Below, in pieces: positions 8,815 through 17,402 of a stretch of DNA of 64,000 bases. How positions within the stretch are numbered: position 1 is the first letter of the stretch; every line of letters begins with the position of its first letter. The translations under genes were made by a program, and so were the position numbers. The stretch comes from JAHIZC01 sp043813305. GTDB taxonomy: Bacteria > Omnitrophota > Gorgyraeia > Gygaellales > Profunditerraquicolaceae. The DNA is taken from assembly GCA_043813305.1 (NCBI GenBank), contig JBDRLC010000017.1, positions 1 through 64,000 of the forward strand. Reading direction: 5' to 3'. The notes under the pieces were generated by a model. That model worked only from the letters and a program-made list of their open reading frames with translations. It did no database searches and was not told the origin of the DNA.

Positions 8815-8912
8815 GGTTAAGGTTAGGAAGCCGGTTTGGTAGTTGGGTAAGGGTTAGGTCTAAATTCACCAACTACTTAACCTAACAACCAAACTGGCAT
8901 CCTTACCTAACT
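8815..8912. repeat. Long imperfect inverted repeat between hisH and hisA
   Basis: Two arms of roughly 45 nt (about 8815-8859 and 8868-8912) are complementary apart from scattered mismatches and small bulges, around the loop CTAAATTC. They would form one very long hairpin in the his mRNA. The arms are rich in GGTTAGG-like words. No T-tract follows, so it is not a typical terminator. No other feature was found in the 8784-8926 gap. Confidence 0.6.
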
Positions 8913-8926
8913 ACTAGTATTTACAA

Positions 8927-9652
8927 ATGTTAATTATTCCCGCGATAGACTTAGAGGATGGCTGCGTAGTACGATATGTCCAGGGAAAACTGAATAAGAA
9001 GGTATATTCTAGAGATCCGCTTAAAGTTGCTCAAGATTGGGTGAAGCAGGGAGCTAAGCTTATTCATCTCGTTGATCTGAATGGTGCTTTCAGCGGTAAG
9101 CCAAAAAATCTGGATATAGTAAAAAAAATTGCCGGTGTTATTTCTGTTCCGATTGAATTTGGCGGCGGCATAAGAGACATAAAGACCATAAATAATCTGA
9201 TTGATTACGGTGTGAGGCGGGTCGTCCTGGGAACAAAGGCAGTTCTAGACAGGCTCTTTCTAAAAAAAATCTTCTCTAAGTTCAAGGATCGCGTAATCGT
9301 CAGTCTTGACGCAAAGCAGAATAAGTTATTAGTCAAGGGCTGGAAAACTTCAAACCAGGGTATCGGGATGATTGACTTTGCAAACAGTTTAAAGCAGATG
9401 GGTTTTAAAGAACTGATTTATACTGATACGTTAAAGGACGGGACGTTATCCGGACCGAATGTATCGGGGATTAAAAATCTGCTCAAAGCAACCTCTTTGA
9501 AAATAATTGCCTCCGGAGGAGTCTCGTCCCTGAAAGATATAAGCAAGCTGAAAAAATTAGAGCAGCAGGGCCTAACCGGGTTGATTGTCGGGAAAGCCTT
9601 GTATGAAGGTAAATTTACCTTAGCAGAAGCCTTAAAACTGGAAAGGGGGTAG
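8927..9652 (+). CDS. hisA: ProFAR isomerase HisA
   Basis: Amadori isomerisation of ProFAR to PRFAR in histidine synthesis. It is a TIM barrel with the two catalytic aspartates in PAIDLEDG (residue 8) and VSLDAKQ, and the two phosphate-binding regions GGGIRD and ASGGVSS. Length of 241 aa is normal. No good Shine-Dalgarno is visible in front of the ATG; the long hairpin just upstream may influence its translation. HisF later in the operon is its paralogue. Confidence 0.95.
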   Translation: MLIIPAIDLEDGCVVRYVQGKLNKKVYSRDPLKVAQDWVKQGAKLIHLVDLNGAFSGKPKNLDIVKKIAGVISVPIEFGGGIRDIKTINNLIDYGVRRVVLGTKAVLDRLFLKKIFSKFKDRVIVSLDAKQNKLLVKGWKTSNQGIGMIDFANSLKQMGFKELIYTDTLKDGTLSGPNVSGIKNLLKATSLKIIASGGVSSLKDISKLKKLEQQGLTGLIVGKALYEGKFTLAEALKLERG

Positions 9653-9656
9653 GTTA

Positions 9657-10097
9657 ATGATCAAAAATATCTTTAATCTTGTTTTAGCATTAATCTTATT
9701 AGTTACTTTTAGCGGTTGTGCCAGCATGGGTAAGCCCAAGGATTTAGAGATCCAGGGATTAAGAAATCAGGTTTTAGCCCTTCAGTCACAGATCGAATAT
9801 AAAGACCGGGAGATTGAAGAACTTAGGGAAGTTTTAGTTTCGACGCAAGAGAAAAATGAAAGCGTTGCCAGAAGAAGGGCAGGCTCGGAGGTTAAATCCC
9901 GTCCCAATTCAAAGCAGATTCAGACCGCTTTAAAAAATGCCGGCTATAATCCAGGTAAGATTGACGGAAAAATCGGAAAGAATACTAGAGAAGCAATAAA
10001 GGCATTCCAAAGAGATAAAGGGTTAAAGGTCGATGGAAAAGTAGGCAAGCAGACCTGGGGGGAATTAGCGGCATATCTTAATAAAACTAAAAAATAA
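9657..10097 (+). CDS. Lipoprotein with coiled coil and peptidoglycan-binding domain
   Basis: A 146-aa envelope protein. Residues 1-20 are a lipoprotein signal peptide with lipobox FSGC (modified Cys21). Residues about 30-67 are heptad-like (EIQGLRNQVLALQSQIEYK), suggesting a coiled coil. Residues about 84-142 match the PG_binding_1 fold, with the repeated K-x-D-G-K-x-G-K and AIKAFQRDKGLKVDG pattern. This predicts an outer-membrane lipid anchor holding a domain that contacts the cell wall. It sits 4 nt after hisA and 6 nt before hisF, with no known link to histidine synthesis. Confidence 0.85.
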   Translation: MIKNIFNLVLALILLVTFSGCASMGKPKDLEIQGLRNQVLALQSQIEYKDREIEELREVLVSTQEKNESVARRRAGSEVKSRPNSKQIQTALKNAGYNPGKIDGKIGKNTREAIKAFQRDKGLKVDGKVGKQTWGELAAYLNKTKK

Positions 10098-10103
10098 GCC
10101 GAG

Positions 10104-10862
10104 ATGTTAACTAAAAGAATCATACCTTGCCTGGATATAAAAGACGGCAGGGTGGTAAAAGGAGTAAAATTTCTAGGATTAAGAGATGCGGGCGATCCTG
10201 TGGAAGTGGCCAAGATCTACGATCAAGGACAGGCTGACGAAATGGTATTTTTGGATATTACTGCCAGTCACCAGAAGCGCAAGATTCTTATCGATTTAGT
10301 GGAAAAGATAGCTAAAAATATTTTTATGCCTTTTACCGTTGGCGGAGGGGTAGGCGATATTAGCGATATCAGGGATCTTTTAAATGCCGGAGCAGAAAAA
10401 GTTTCTTTAAATACGCAGGCAGTGCAATACCCGGATTTAATCGCAGATAGCTCCGCTAGATTCGGAAGCCAATGCATCGTAGTGGCAATTGACGCCAAAA
10501 AAATCAAAGAAGATAAATGGCAGGTTTTTATTAATGGCGGCAGAACCCCCATGGAATTAGACGCCGTTGATTGGGCGAAAAAAGCAGCAGGACTTGGCGC
10601 CGGAGAAATACTTTTAACCAGCATGGATTGTGACGGCACGAAAGAGGGTTACGACACAGCTTTGACTAAGGCGGTATCAAGTAAGGTCAATATTCCGGTT
10701 ATAGCTTCCGGCGGTGCGGGTAAATTAGAGCATTTTTACGAAGCTCTTGCTACTGCCCAAGCAGACGCAGCTTTAGCAGCTTCTCTGTTTCACTATCAAC
10801 AATATTCCATAAGAGAAGTAAAGGAATATTTGCATAGCAGAGGAGTAAGTGTAAGATTATGA
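10104..10862 (+). CDS. hisF: Imidazole glycerol phosphate synthase, cyclase subunit HisF
   Basis: Uses HisH-derived ammonia to make imidazole glycerol phosphate and AICAR from PRFAR. Catalytic Asp11 lies in PCLDIKDGRVVKG and the second Asp in VVAIDAKK. GGGVGD and ASGGAGK mark the phosphate sites of the TIM barrel. Length is the usual 252 aa. The stop overlaps the hisI start by 4 nt. Confidence 0.97.
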   Translation: MLTKRIIPCLDIKDGRVVKGVKFLGLRDAGDPVEVAKIYDQGQADEMVFLDITASHQKRKILIDLVEKIAKNIFMPFTVGGGVGDISDIRDLLNAGAEKVSLNTQAVQYPDLIADSSARFGSQCIVVAIDAKKIKEDKWQVFINGGRTPMELDAVDWAKKAAGLGAGEILLTSMDCDGTKEGYDTALTKAVSSKVNIPVIASGGAGKLEHFYEALATAQADAALAASLFHYQQYSIREVKEYLHSRGVSVRL

Positions 10863-11194
10863 CAAAGAGAGTAAAATTTGATTTAAAGCAATTAAAGTTT
10901 GATAAACAGGGATTGATTCCTGCTATAATCCAGGATTATAGGAGCAAAGAAATCTTAATGCTTGCATACATGAATCAGGAATCCTTGAAGAGAACGCTGC
11001 GTTTAAAGAAAACTTGTTTTTGGTCCCGCTCAAGAAAAGAATTTTGGATAAAAGGAAAAACGTCAGGTAACTATCAATATATAAAATCAATATTTTATGA
11101 TTGCGATATGGACGCGTTGCTAATTAAGGTGCGTCAGGCCGGAGGCGCCTGTCACACTGGCAATCGAACATGTTTCTATAGGAAATTTAGATAA
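10859..11194 (+). CDS. hisI: Phosphoribosyl-AMP cyclohydrolase
   Basis: Opens the adenine ring of PR-AMP in the third step of histidine synthesis. The zinc/magnesium motifs are the Asp cluster in DCDMDALL and the Cys residues of GGACHTGNRTCF; FWSRSRKEFWIKG is the family signature. At 111 aa it is the single-domain form without the HisE pyrophosphatase fused on. It overlaps hisF by 4 nt and is followed 1 nt later by trpE. Confidence 0.95.
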   Translation: MTKRVKFDLKQLKFDKQGLIPAIIQDYRSKEILMLAYMNQESLKRTLRLKKTCFWSRSRKEFWIKGKTSGNYQYIKSIFYDCDMDALLIKVRQAGGACHTGNRTCFYRKFR

Positions 11195-11195
11195 A

Positions 11196-12683
11196 ATGTA
11201 TCGACCGACACTGGATGATTTTTTAAAGCTTACCAAAAAAGGAAATGTTATACCTGTGTATAAAGAGATTAACGCGGATCTAGATACCCCGGTATCCGCC
11301 TTTATCAAGACCGGTAAATCAGACTATTCATTCTTATTTGAGTCTGTTGATGGCGGAGAAAAGATTGCGAGGTTCTCTTTTATCGGCAGTAACCCATCGC
11401 TTGTGTTTAAAAGCAAGGGGAAGAGAATTCAAATCATCTGCCCCCAGAAAAAACACACCCGCAGTTTCCTGACTAAAAGTTCACCCTTAGATGAGATAAA
11501 AAAAATCATGAAAGATTTTAAACCGGTTGAGGTTTCTGGATTACCGCGTTTTTACGGAGGGTTAGTAGGATATATCGGATATGATCTGGTCAGGTTTTTC
11601 GAAAAACTTCCGGATAAAAATAAAGATGATTTAAAGCTTCCAGATGCAGTATTAATGCTTACCGATACAATCCTCATTTTTGACCATATCAATCATACAG
11701 TTAAGATCGTTACTAATATAATTTTGCCTAAAAAAACTATTAGCAATGCGCAAAAGATCAGGATTTACCATCAGGCAGTTAAGAAGATTGAATCGATCGA
11801 TCAGGCCTTCAGAGACCCGATAAAACTTAAAACCACGAAAGACAACAAGAGGACCGGTAAAAAGAGTATAAAATCAAATTTTAAAAAAGCAGCCTTTGAG
11901 AATATAGTAAAGAGAGCAAAAGAGTATATAAGAAAAGGGGATATCATTCAGGTTGTGCTCTCTCAGCGTTTCCAGATAAAGATTAAAGAATCCCCCTTTC
12001 AGATCTACCGTAATTTAAGGAGTTTAAATCCATCCCCGTATATGTTTTTTCTGAAATTAAAGGAGACTAGTCTTATCGGCTCTTCTCCGGAGATGCTCGT
12101 GCGTTGCGAGGGCGAGGTTGTCCAGACCAGGCCGATTGCAGGGACACGGCCACGCGGAAGATCCGAAGAAGTGGATCTAAAGCTTGAGAAAGAACTCCTC
12201 AAAGATAGCAAAGAAAAAGCAGAGCATATTATGCTGGTTGACTTAGGAAGAAATGATTTAGGCAGGGTCTGTCGCAAGGGTGAGGTTGAGGTTCATGAAT
12301 TTATGAATGTAGAAAAGTATTCCCATGTGATGCATCTGGTGAGTGAAGTCAGAGGTAAATTGAATAAAAAGGTTTATGATATTTACGATGTTTTGAAAGC
12401 CTGTTTTCCCGCGGGCACTGTAGCCGGTAGTCCGAAAATCCGCGCCATGGAGATCATCGATGAATTAGAAAACATAAAGCGCGGGCCTTATGCCGGATGT
12501 GTCGGCTATTTTAGCTTCTCGCATAATATAGATACTTGTATAACTATCCGGACGATAGTACTTAAAGACGGCACTGCCTATATACAGGCAGGTGCGGGCA
12601 TTGTTGCGGATTCTGTTCCGGAAAAAGAATATTTTGAATCGGTGAATAAGTCCAGGGCACTAATCGAGGCGATTACAAAATAA
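11196..12683 (+). CDS. trpE: Anthranilate synthase component I
   Basis: Converts chorismate and ammonia or glutamine to anthranilate, the first step of tryptophan synthesis. The C-terminal chorismate-binding domain shows RPIAGTRPRG, DLGRNDLGRVC, ACFPAGTVAGSPK and IQAGAGIVADS. Ala in RPIAGTRPRG fits TrpE; PabB usually has Lys. The N-terminal FLFESVDGGE resembles the LLES tryptophan feedback site. Length is 495 aa. No trpG glutaminase is adjacent, so the amidotransferase partner is elsewhere. It directly follows hisI, likely in the same transcript. Confidence 0.93.
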   Translation: MYRPTLDDFLKLTKKGNVIPVYKEINADLDTPVSAFIKTGKSDYSFLFESVDGGEKIARFSFIGSNPSLVFKSKGKRIQIICPQKKHTRSFLTKSSPLDEIKKIMKDFKPVEVSGLPRFYGGLVGYIGYDLVRFFEKLPDKNKDDLKLPDAVLMLTDTILIFDHINHTVKIVTNIILPKKTISNAQKIRIYHQAVKKIESIDQAFRDPIKLKTTKDNKRTGKKSIKSNFKKAAFENIVKRAKEYIRKGDIIQVVLSQRFQIKIKESPFQIYRNLRSLNPSPYMFFLKLKETSLIGSSPEMLVRCEGEVVQTRPIAGTRPRGRSEEVDLKLEKELLKDSKEKAEHIMLVDLGRNDLGRVCRKGEVEVHEFMNVEKYSHVMHLVSEVRGKLNKKVYDIYDVLKACFPAGTVAGSPKIRAMEIIDELENIKRGPYAGCVGYFSFSHNIDTCITIRTIVLKDGTAYIQAGAGIVADSVPEKEYFESVNKSRALIEAITK

Positions 12684-12700
12684 AAAGGAGGATATCAAAG

Positions 12701-12973
12701 ATGGCAGTTCATGTACGGCTCAGGAGAATCGGTAAACGCACAAAAGGAAGGATACATTTTCGAATTTCGGTGTTTGATGAACGGTGTCCTCGCGACGGAA
12801 AATGCATTGAAGAATTGGGTTTCTATAATCCAAGAAGCAAAGAGTTAAAGATAAAGATGGACAGGATTGAGTATTGGGTGAAGAACGGCGCAGTACTCTC
12901 TACGACAGTCCGCAACCTAGTTAAGAAAAACAAAAAGGAGGCAGGAAATGCCGCAGGCACAGCAAGCAGCTAG
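12701..12973 (+). CDS. rpsP: Ribosomal protein S16
   Basis: Small-subunit protein that binds 16S rRNA early in assembly. VRLRRIGKR, YNPRSKE and ALSTTVRNL-like segments identify it. It is 90 aa, with an Ala/Gly-rich tail created where it overlaps yajC by 26 nt. A strong AAGGAGG lies upstream. Unusually it is not followed by rimM-trmD-rplS as in many bacteria. Confidence 0.94.
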   Translation: MAVHVRLRRIGKRTKGRIHFRISVFDERCPRDGKCIEELGFYNPRSKELKIKMDRIEYWVKNGAVLSTTVRNLVKKNKKEAGNAAGTASS

Positions 12974-13229
12974 TCCCTTAGTAAATCTTTTCCCGCTCAT
13001 ACTAATCTTTGTGGTTTTTTACTTTCTGCTTATCCGTCCGCAGAAACAGAGAGAGAAAGAGCACAAAGAAATGCTCACTAGTCTTAATAAGAATGACCAG
13101 GTGGTTACTTCCAGCGGGATCCACGGGACTGTGATTAATGTAAAAGATAAAACCGTGATTTTACGGATAGACGATAATGTAAAGATAGAAATTGAAAAAA
13201 AATCCATCGCTTTAAAAAAAATTCAATAA
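12948..13229 (+). CDS. yajC: Preprotein translocase accessory subunit YajC
   Basis: Small membrane partner of SecDF. One transmembrane helix (about residues 13-30) is followed by the hallmark LIRPQKQREKEHKEM and the VVTSSGIHGTV segment. It is 93 aa, starts inside rpsP, and immediately precedes secDF, the usual yajC-secD-secF order. Confidence 0.95.
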   Translation: MPQAQQAASPLVNLFPLILIFVVFYFLLIRPQKQREKEHKEMLTSLNKNDQVVTSSGIHGTVINVKDKTVILRIDDNVKIEIEKKSIALKKIQ

Positions 13230-13249
13230 TTCCTTAGAGGCAGGCGAAT

Positions 13250-15457
13250 ATGGGAAATCGATTAATTAAAAAATTAGTTCTGATTTTTTCGGTATTGGGA
13301 ATTTGCGCTTATTTTGCGTTTCCTTTGGATAAAAGGATCAACCTGGGTTTAGATTTAAAGGGCGGGATGCATCTGCTACTAAAGGTTGATACCGGACATT
13401 TAGACGATGAGCAAAGACGAGACGCTGCTGACCGAGCAGTTGAGATAATCAGAAACAGGATCGATGAATTTGGAGTAAGAGAACCTTCTATCCAAAGACA
13501 GGGGGAGGATGAGATCGTAATACAATTACCGGGCATAACCGATAGAGAGAGGGCTTTGGATATTATCGGTAAGACTGCGATGCTGGAGTTTAAGCTGGCA
13601 TCCTCGGATATCGAGCAATTAAGGAAGGCTCAAGAAGGCATTATCCCTGAGGGGTTTGAGCTAAAATATATCGAGAAGGAAAATAGGGAACCGTTATTAT
13701 TAGAAAAAAAAGCGGTTTTAATCGGAGATGCATTAGTTAATGCCAGCGTAAGATTTAATCAGAGCGAATTTAACGAACCGATAATCGCTTTAAATTTCAA
13801 TCCCAAAGGAGCAATAGAATTTTCCAAGCTTACTGCAGAGAACGTAGGTAAGAGATTGGCAATTGTTTTAGACGGCAAGGTGCAGTCGGCACCGAGAATA
13901 AGGGAAGCAATACCAAACGGCGAAGCGATCATCTCCGGGCGATTTTCGGTCGATGAAGCGCAGGATCTAGCTTTAGTTTTAAGGGTCGGGGCCTTGCCTG
14001 CGCCGATGCATATTGAAGAAGAAAGGACTATCGGTCCTTTGCTTGGAGAGGATTCGATCAACAGAGGGATTAAAGCCCTGATTATCGGTGGCGCTTCAGT
14101 TTGCAGCTTTATGATTGTTTATTATCTTTTAGCAGGCATTATATGCAACCTGGCTTTAGGGCTTAACCTAATCATGATCTTAGGCGGGTTAGGTATATTG
14201 CCAGTGCTCTTTCCGGGTATCTCCGCCACTTTGACCTTGCCCGGAATCGCAGGTATCGTGTTGTCTTTAGGTATGGCAGTTGACGCCAACGTCCTGATCT
14301 ATGAACGCATCAGAGAAGAGATAAATACAGGGAAGAATCTGACTACAGCTATTGCCAGCGGTTACGCTAAAGCATTCAGCGCAATCTTAGACAGTAATAT
14401 AACCACCTTGATCGCCGCCTTTTTATTATTTCAATTTGGCACCGGGTCAATCAGAGGATTTGCCGTAACCTTAACCATCGGCCTGATCTCCAGTTTATTC
14501 ACCTCTATCTTGGTCACCCGTACAATATTTGAGATTTTAATAAGCCTGAAGTTATTAAGGAATCGGCTGCCGATGCTGCGGCTTTTTAGAGAGACTAAAT
14601 TAGATTTTATCGGTAAGAGAAAGATTTTTTACGCCTTATCATCGGTGATCATCATCAGCGGACTAGTTTTATATTTCAATAAAGGAAAAGATACCTATGG
14701 TATTGATTTTGCCGGAGGGCAGCTTCAGGAGTATAGTTTTAAAACTGCGCCTCATGTCGATGAAATACGCAGCGTGCTTAAGGAAATCGGGCTGGCTGAA
14801 GGCTCAATACAGCAATTCAAAGAAAACCCGAAAATCATATTGATCAGGACTAGCGAAGATAAAAATGTAACCTTGACCGATAAGTTAAAGCAGAGTTTTC
14901 CTGATCAAGATATCCAGACTTTAAGGGTGGAGCGAGTAGGTCCGGTGGCAGGAAAATATTTAAAGACCAAAGCCTTAAAAGCTTTAATCTGGGCAATGAT
15001 CGGAATCTTGATTTATGTCGCCTTAAGGTTTAAGCATGTTAACTTTGCCGTAGCAGGAGTAGTCGCGCTTCTACATGACGTATTCATTGCCCTATCTTTT
15101 CTGCTATTTACCGGAAGGCAGATTGATCTTTTGATCGTTACGGCCTTTTTGACAATCGCCGGCTATTCGATAAATGATACGATTGTTATATATGACAGGG
15201 TCAGAGAGAATACTCGTAATCTCAGGAAGCTTGGATTGAGAGAATTAATAAATCTAAGCGTAAATCAGATGCTAGGCAGGACAGTGCTTACTACTTTTGC
15301 CACTCTTTTAGTAGTTGTAGCTATATTCTTCTATGGTGGAGAAGTACTGAGCAACTTTGCCTTTACTCTGATGGTTGGCTTTATCTCCGGAGTCTATTCT
15401 ACTATCTATATTGCCTCTCCTTTGGTTCTTCTCTTAAGTCGTAAAAATACAAAATAA
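13250..15457 (+). CDS. secDF: SecD-SecF fusion protein
   Basis: Proton-driven component that pulls preproteins through SecYEG on the periplasmic side. Residues 1-430 are SecD: N-terminal helix, LGLDLKGGMHLLL, the periplasmic P1 domain, then a membrane block containing GMAVDANVLIYERIREE. Residues about 450-735 are SecF, with YGIDFAGGQL and the matching SINDTIVIYDRVREN. Twelve membrane helices are expected. Fusion of SecD and SecF in 735 aa is known in several lineages. The frame is open without a break at the fusion joint. Confidence 0.96.
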   Translation: MGNRLIKKLVLIFSVLGICAYFAFPLDKRINLGLDLKGGMHLLLKVDTGHLDDEQRRDAADRAVEIIRNRIDEFGVREPSIQRQGEDEIVIQLPGITDRERALDIIGKTAMLEFKLASSDIEQLRKAQEGIIPEGFELKYIEKENREPLLLEKKAVLIGDALVNASVRFNQSEFNEPIIALNFNPKGAIEFSKLTAENVGKRLAIVLDGKVQSAPRIREAIPNGEAIISGRFSVDEAQDLALVLRVGALPAPMHIEEERTIGPLLGEDSINRGIKALIIGGASVCSFMIVYYLLAGIICNLALGLNLIMILGGLGILPVLFPGISATLTLPGIAGIVLSLGMAVDANVLIYERIREEINTGKNLTTAIASGYAKAFSAILDSNITTLIAAFLLFQFGTGSIRGFAVTLTIGLISSLFTSILVTRTIFEILISLKLLRNRLPMLRLFRETKLDFIGKRKIFYALSSVIIISGLVLYFNKGKDTYGIDFAGGQLQEYSFKTAPHVDEIRSVLKEIGLAEGSIQQFKENPKIILIRTSEDKNVTLTDKLKQSFPDQDIQTLRVERVGPVAGKYLKTKALKALIWAMIGILIYVALRFKHVNFAVAGVVALLHDVFIALSFLLFTGRQIDLLIVTAFLTIAGYSINDTIVIYDRVRENTRNLRKLGLRELINLSVNQMLGRTVLTTFATLLVVVAIFFYGGEVLSNFAFTLMVGFISGVYSTIYIASPLVLLLSRKNTK

Positions 15458-15479
15458 TATTATACTCAGGAAGGCCACA

Positions 15480-17402
15480 ATGTTTAAATCATTAAAAATT
15501 TATCTGGGATTGACCGTCAAGCTGGACCGACTGCTCGCTGATCTTCTGGAGTTCGGTTACAGGAGAGAAGATAGCATTGCCGAAGAGGGTGATTTCGCTA
15601 GAAGAGGTGGAATTATAGATATATTCCCTTTTGCTTTTGAACTTCCTGTCCGCATTGAGTTAGTTGGCGATCAAATCGTTTCGGCTAAGTCATTTGATAT
15701 AGAGACCGGTAAATCGTTATGGGAACATAAAATCCTAATTATCCTGCCAATCAAGAAATCACACTCTCCTAAAACCGTTCCCTTCAAGGAGGAGTTTCCG
15801 CTTTCAAATTATATTGATCTTGATGTCGGTGATTATGTCGTACATAACCTTTACGGCATAGGAAAATTCAGAGGATTAGAGAAGATAAAAATCAAAGATA
15901 AATCCAAAGACCACCTGGTTATCGAGTATGACCGAGAGGAAAAACTTTATGTCCCGGTCGACCAGATGCATATGGTGCAAAAATATATTGCTTTTCAGGT
16001 ACGAAAACCGAAGCTTTATAGATTAGGGTCTCGGGAATGGCAGAGGACGAAGAACAGGGCAAGAAAGGCGATTCAGAAGCTTGCTTGGGAGCTGCTTTCT
16101 CTACAGGCGATGCGTTTAAGTAGCAAGGGTTTCGCTTATTCCGCTGACTCTGATTGGCAAAAGCAATTTGAGAAGACATTTGCTTATCAGGAGACCTTTG
16201 ATCAGAACACCGCCACTTCCCAGGTAAAAAAAGACATGGAGTCAATAAAACCTATGGATAGGCTGCTCTGCGGCGATGTAGGGTACGGGAAGACAGAGGT
16301 AGCTATGCGGGCAGCATTCAAGGCGGTCCTAGATAATAAACAGGTTGCCTATCTTGTTCCGACTACAATTTTAGCTGAGCAGCATTATCATAATTTCAGC
16401 TCGCGCCTGAAAGAATTCCCTATAAATTTACAGTTGCTCTGCCGTTTTAAAACAGATGCACAACAGAAAAAGATCGTAAAGGAGATCTCTCAAGGCAGAG
16501 TCGATATAGTAATCGGAACGCACAGGCTTTTATCCGATGATATTAATTTTAAGGATCTGGGACTGGTGGTGATTGACGAAGAACAGCGCTTTGGAGTAAG
16601 GCATAAGGAGAAGCTGAAACAGCTAAGGCTTGCTACTGATGTTTTGACTTTGACTGCAACACCTATACCAAGGACGCTTTATATGAGCTTGATGGGCGCT
16701 AAGGATCTCTCGGTAATCAATACTCCGCCTCAAAATAGATTGCCAATAAAGACGGTTGTGGTAGAATATGACGAAGACCTGATACGGCAGGCGATTCTCA
16801 GAGAGTTTAACCGCAAAGGGCAAGTTTATTTTTTGCATAACCGGGTTTATGATATTGACAAAATCAAAGAGAAACTAAAAAGAATCCTGCCCTCTACGCT
16901 GAGGTTAGCTATAGCGCATGGCCAGATGCCCTCCAGAGATTTAGAAGCGGTGATGTGTAATTTCCTCGATGCTAAGATTGATTGCCTGATTTGTACGATG
17001 ATTATTGAATCCGGCATAGATATCCCGAATGCCAATACAATCATCGTAAATAATGCTCATAATTTTGGGCTCTCTAATTTGCATCAACTCAGAGGCAGGG
17101 TCGGCAGATTTAACAGAGCGGCCTATGCTTATCTGATGATACCTAAAAATAAGACACTTGATAAGGATGCCAGAAAGAGGATGGAGGCAATCCAGGAATA
17201 TTCGCATTTGGGTGCAGGATTTAGAATCGCTATGGAGGATTTGGAGATTAGAGGAGCAGGGAATCTTCTGGGCATGCAGCAACACGGTTTTATCGCGGCC
17301 GTGGGATTCGATCTATACTGCCGGCTCTTAAAGGAAGTGGTGGATAGTTTTAAAAAAGTGTTCGATAACGAACCTAAGGGTGATTATAATGCGCAGAATT
17401 AG
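15480..17402 (+). CDS. mfd: Reduced Mfd-type transcription-repair coupling translocase
   Basis: Mfd pushes stalled RNA polymerase off DNA and recruits UvrA. The RNA-polymerase-interacting domain is present (DLDVGDYVVHNLYGIGKF, about residues 105-170) as is the full double-RecA translocase (GDVGYGKTEVAMRAAF, DEEQRFGVRHK, TATPIPRT, QLRGRVGR, IRGAGNLLG). The protein is only 640 aa against about 1100. It begins with the end of the UvrB-like D1 module (GDFARRGGIIDIFPFAFELP), which joins straight to the interaction domain; the UvrA-binding D2 and D3 are absent, and it stops soon after the translocase so the regulatory D7 is missing. The preceding gene ends 22 bp upstream, so no lost N-terminus is hidden. 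Confidence 0.88.
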   Translation: MFKSLKIYLGLTVKLDRLLADLLEFGYRREDSIAEEGDFARRGGIIDIFPFAFELPVRIELVGDQIVSAKSFDIETGKSLWEHKILIILPIKKSHSPKTVPFKEEFPLSNYIDLDVGDYVVHNLYGIGKFRGLEKIKIKDKSKDHLVIEYDREEKLYVPVDQMHMVQKYIAFQVRKPKLYRLGSREWQRTKNRARKAIQKLAWELLSLQAMRLSSKGFAYSADSDWQKQFEKTFAYQETFDQNTATSQVKKDMESIKPMDRLLCGDVGYGKTEVAMRAAFKAVLDNKQVAYLVPTTILAEQHYHNFSSRLKEFPINLQLLCRFKTDAQQKKIVKEISQGRVDIVIGTHRLLSDDINFKDLGLVVIDEEQRFGVRHKEKLKQLRLATDVLTLTATPIPRTLYMSLMGAKDLSVINTPPQNRLPIKTVVVEYDEDLIRQAILREFNRKGQVYFLHNRVYDIDKIKEKLKRILPSTLRLAIAHGQMPSRDLEAVMCNFLDAKIDCLICTMIIESGIDIPNANTIIVNNAHNFGLSNLHQLRGRVGRFNRAAYAYLMIPKNKTLDKDARKRMEAIQEYSHLGAGFRIAMEDLEIRGAGNLLGMQQHGFIAAVGFDLYCRLLKEVVDSFKKVFDNEPKGDYNAQN

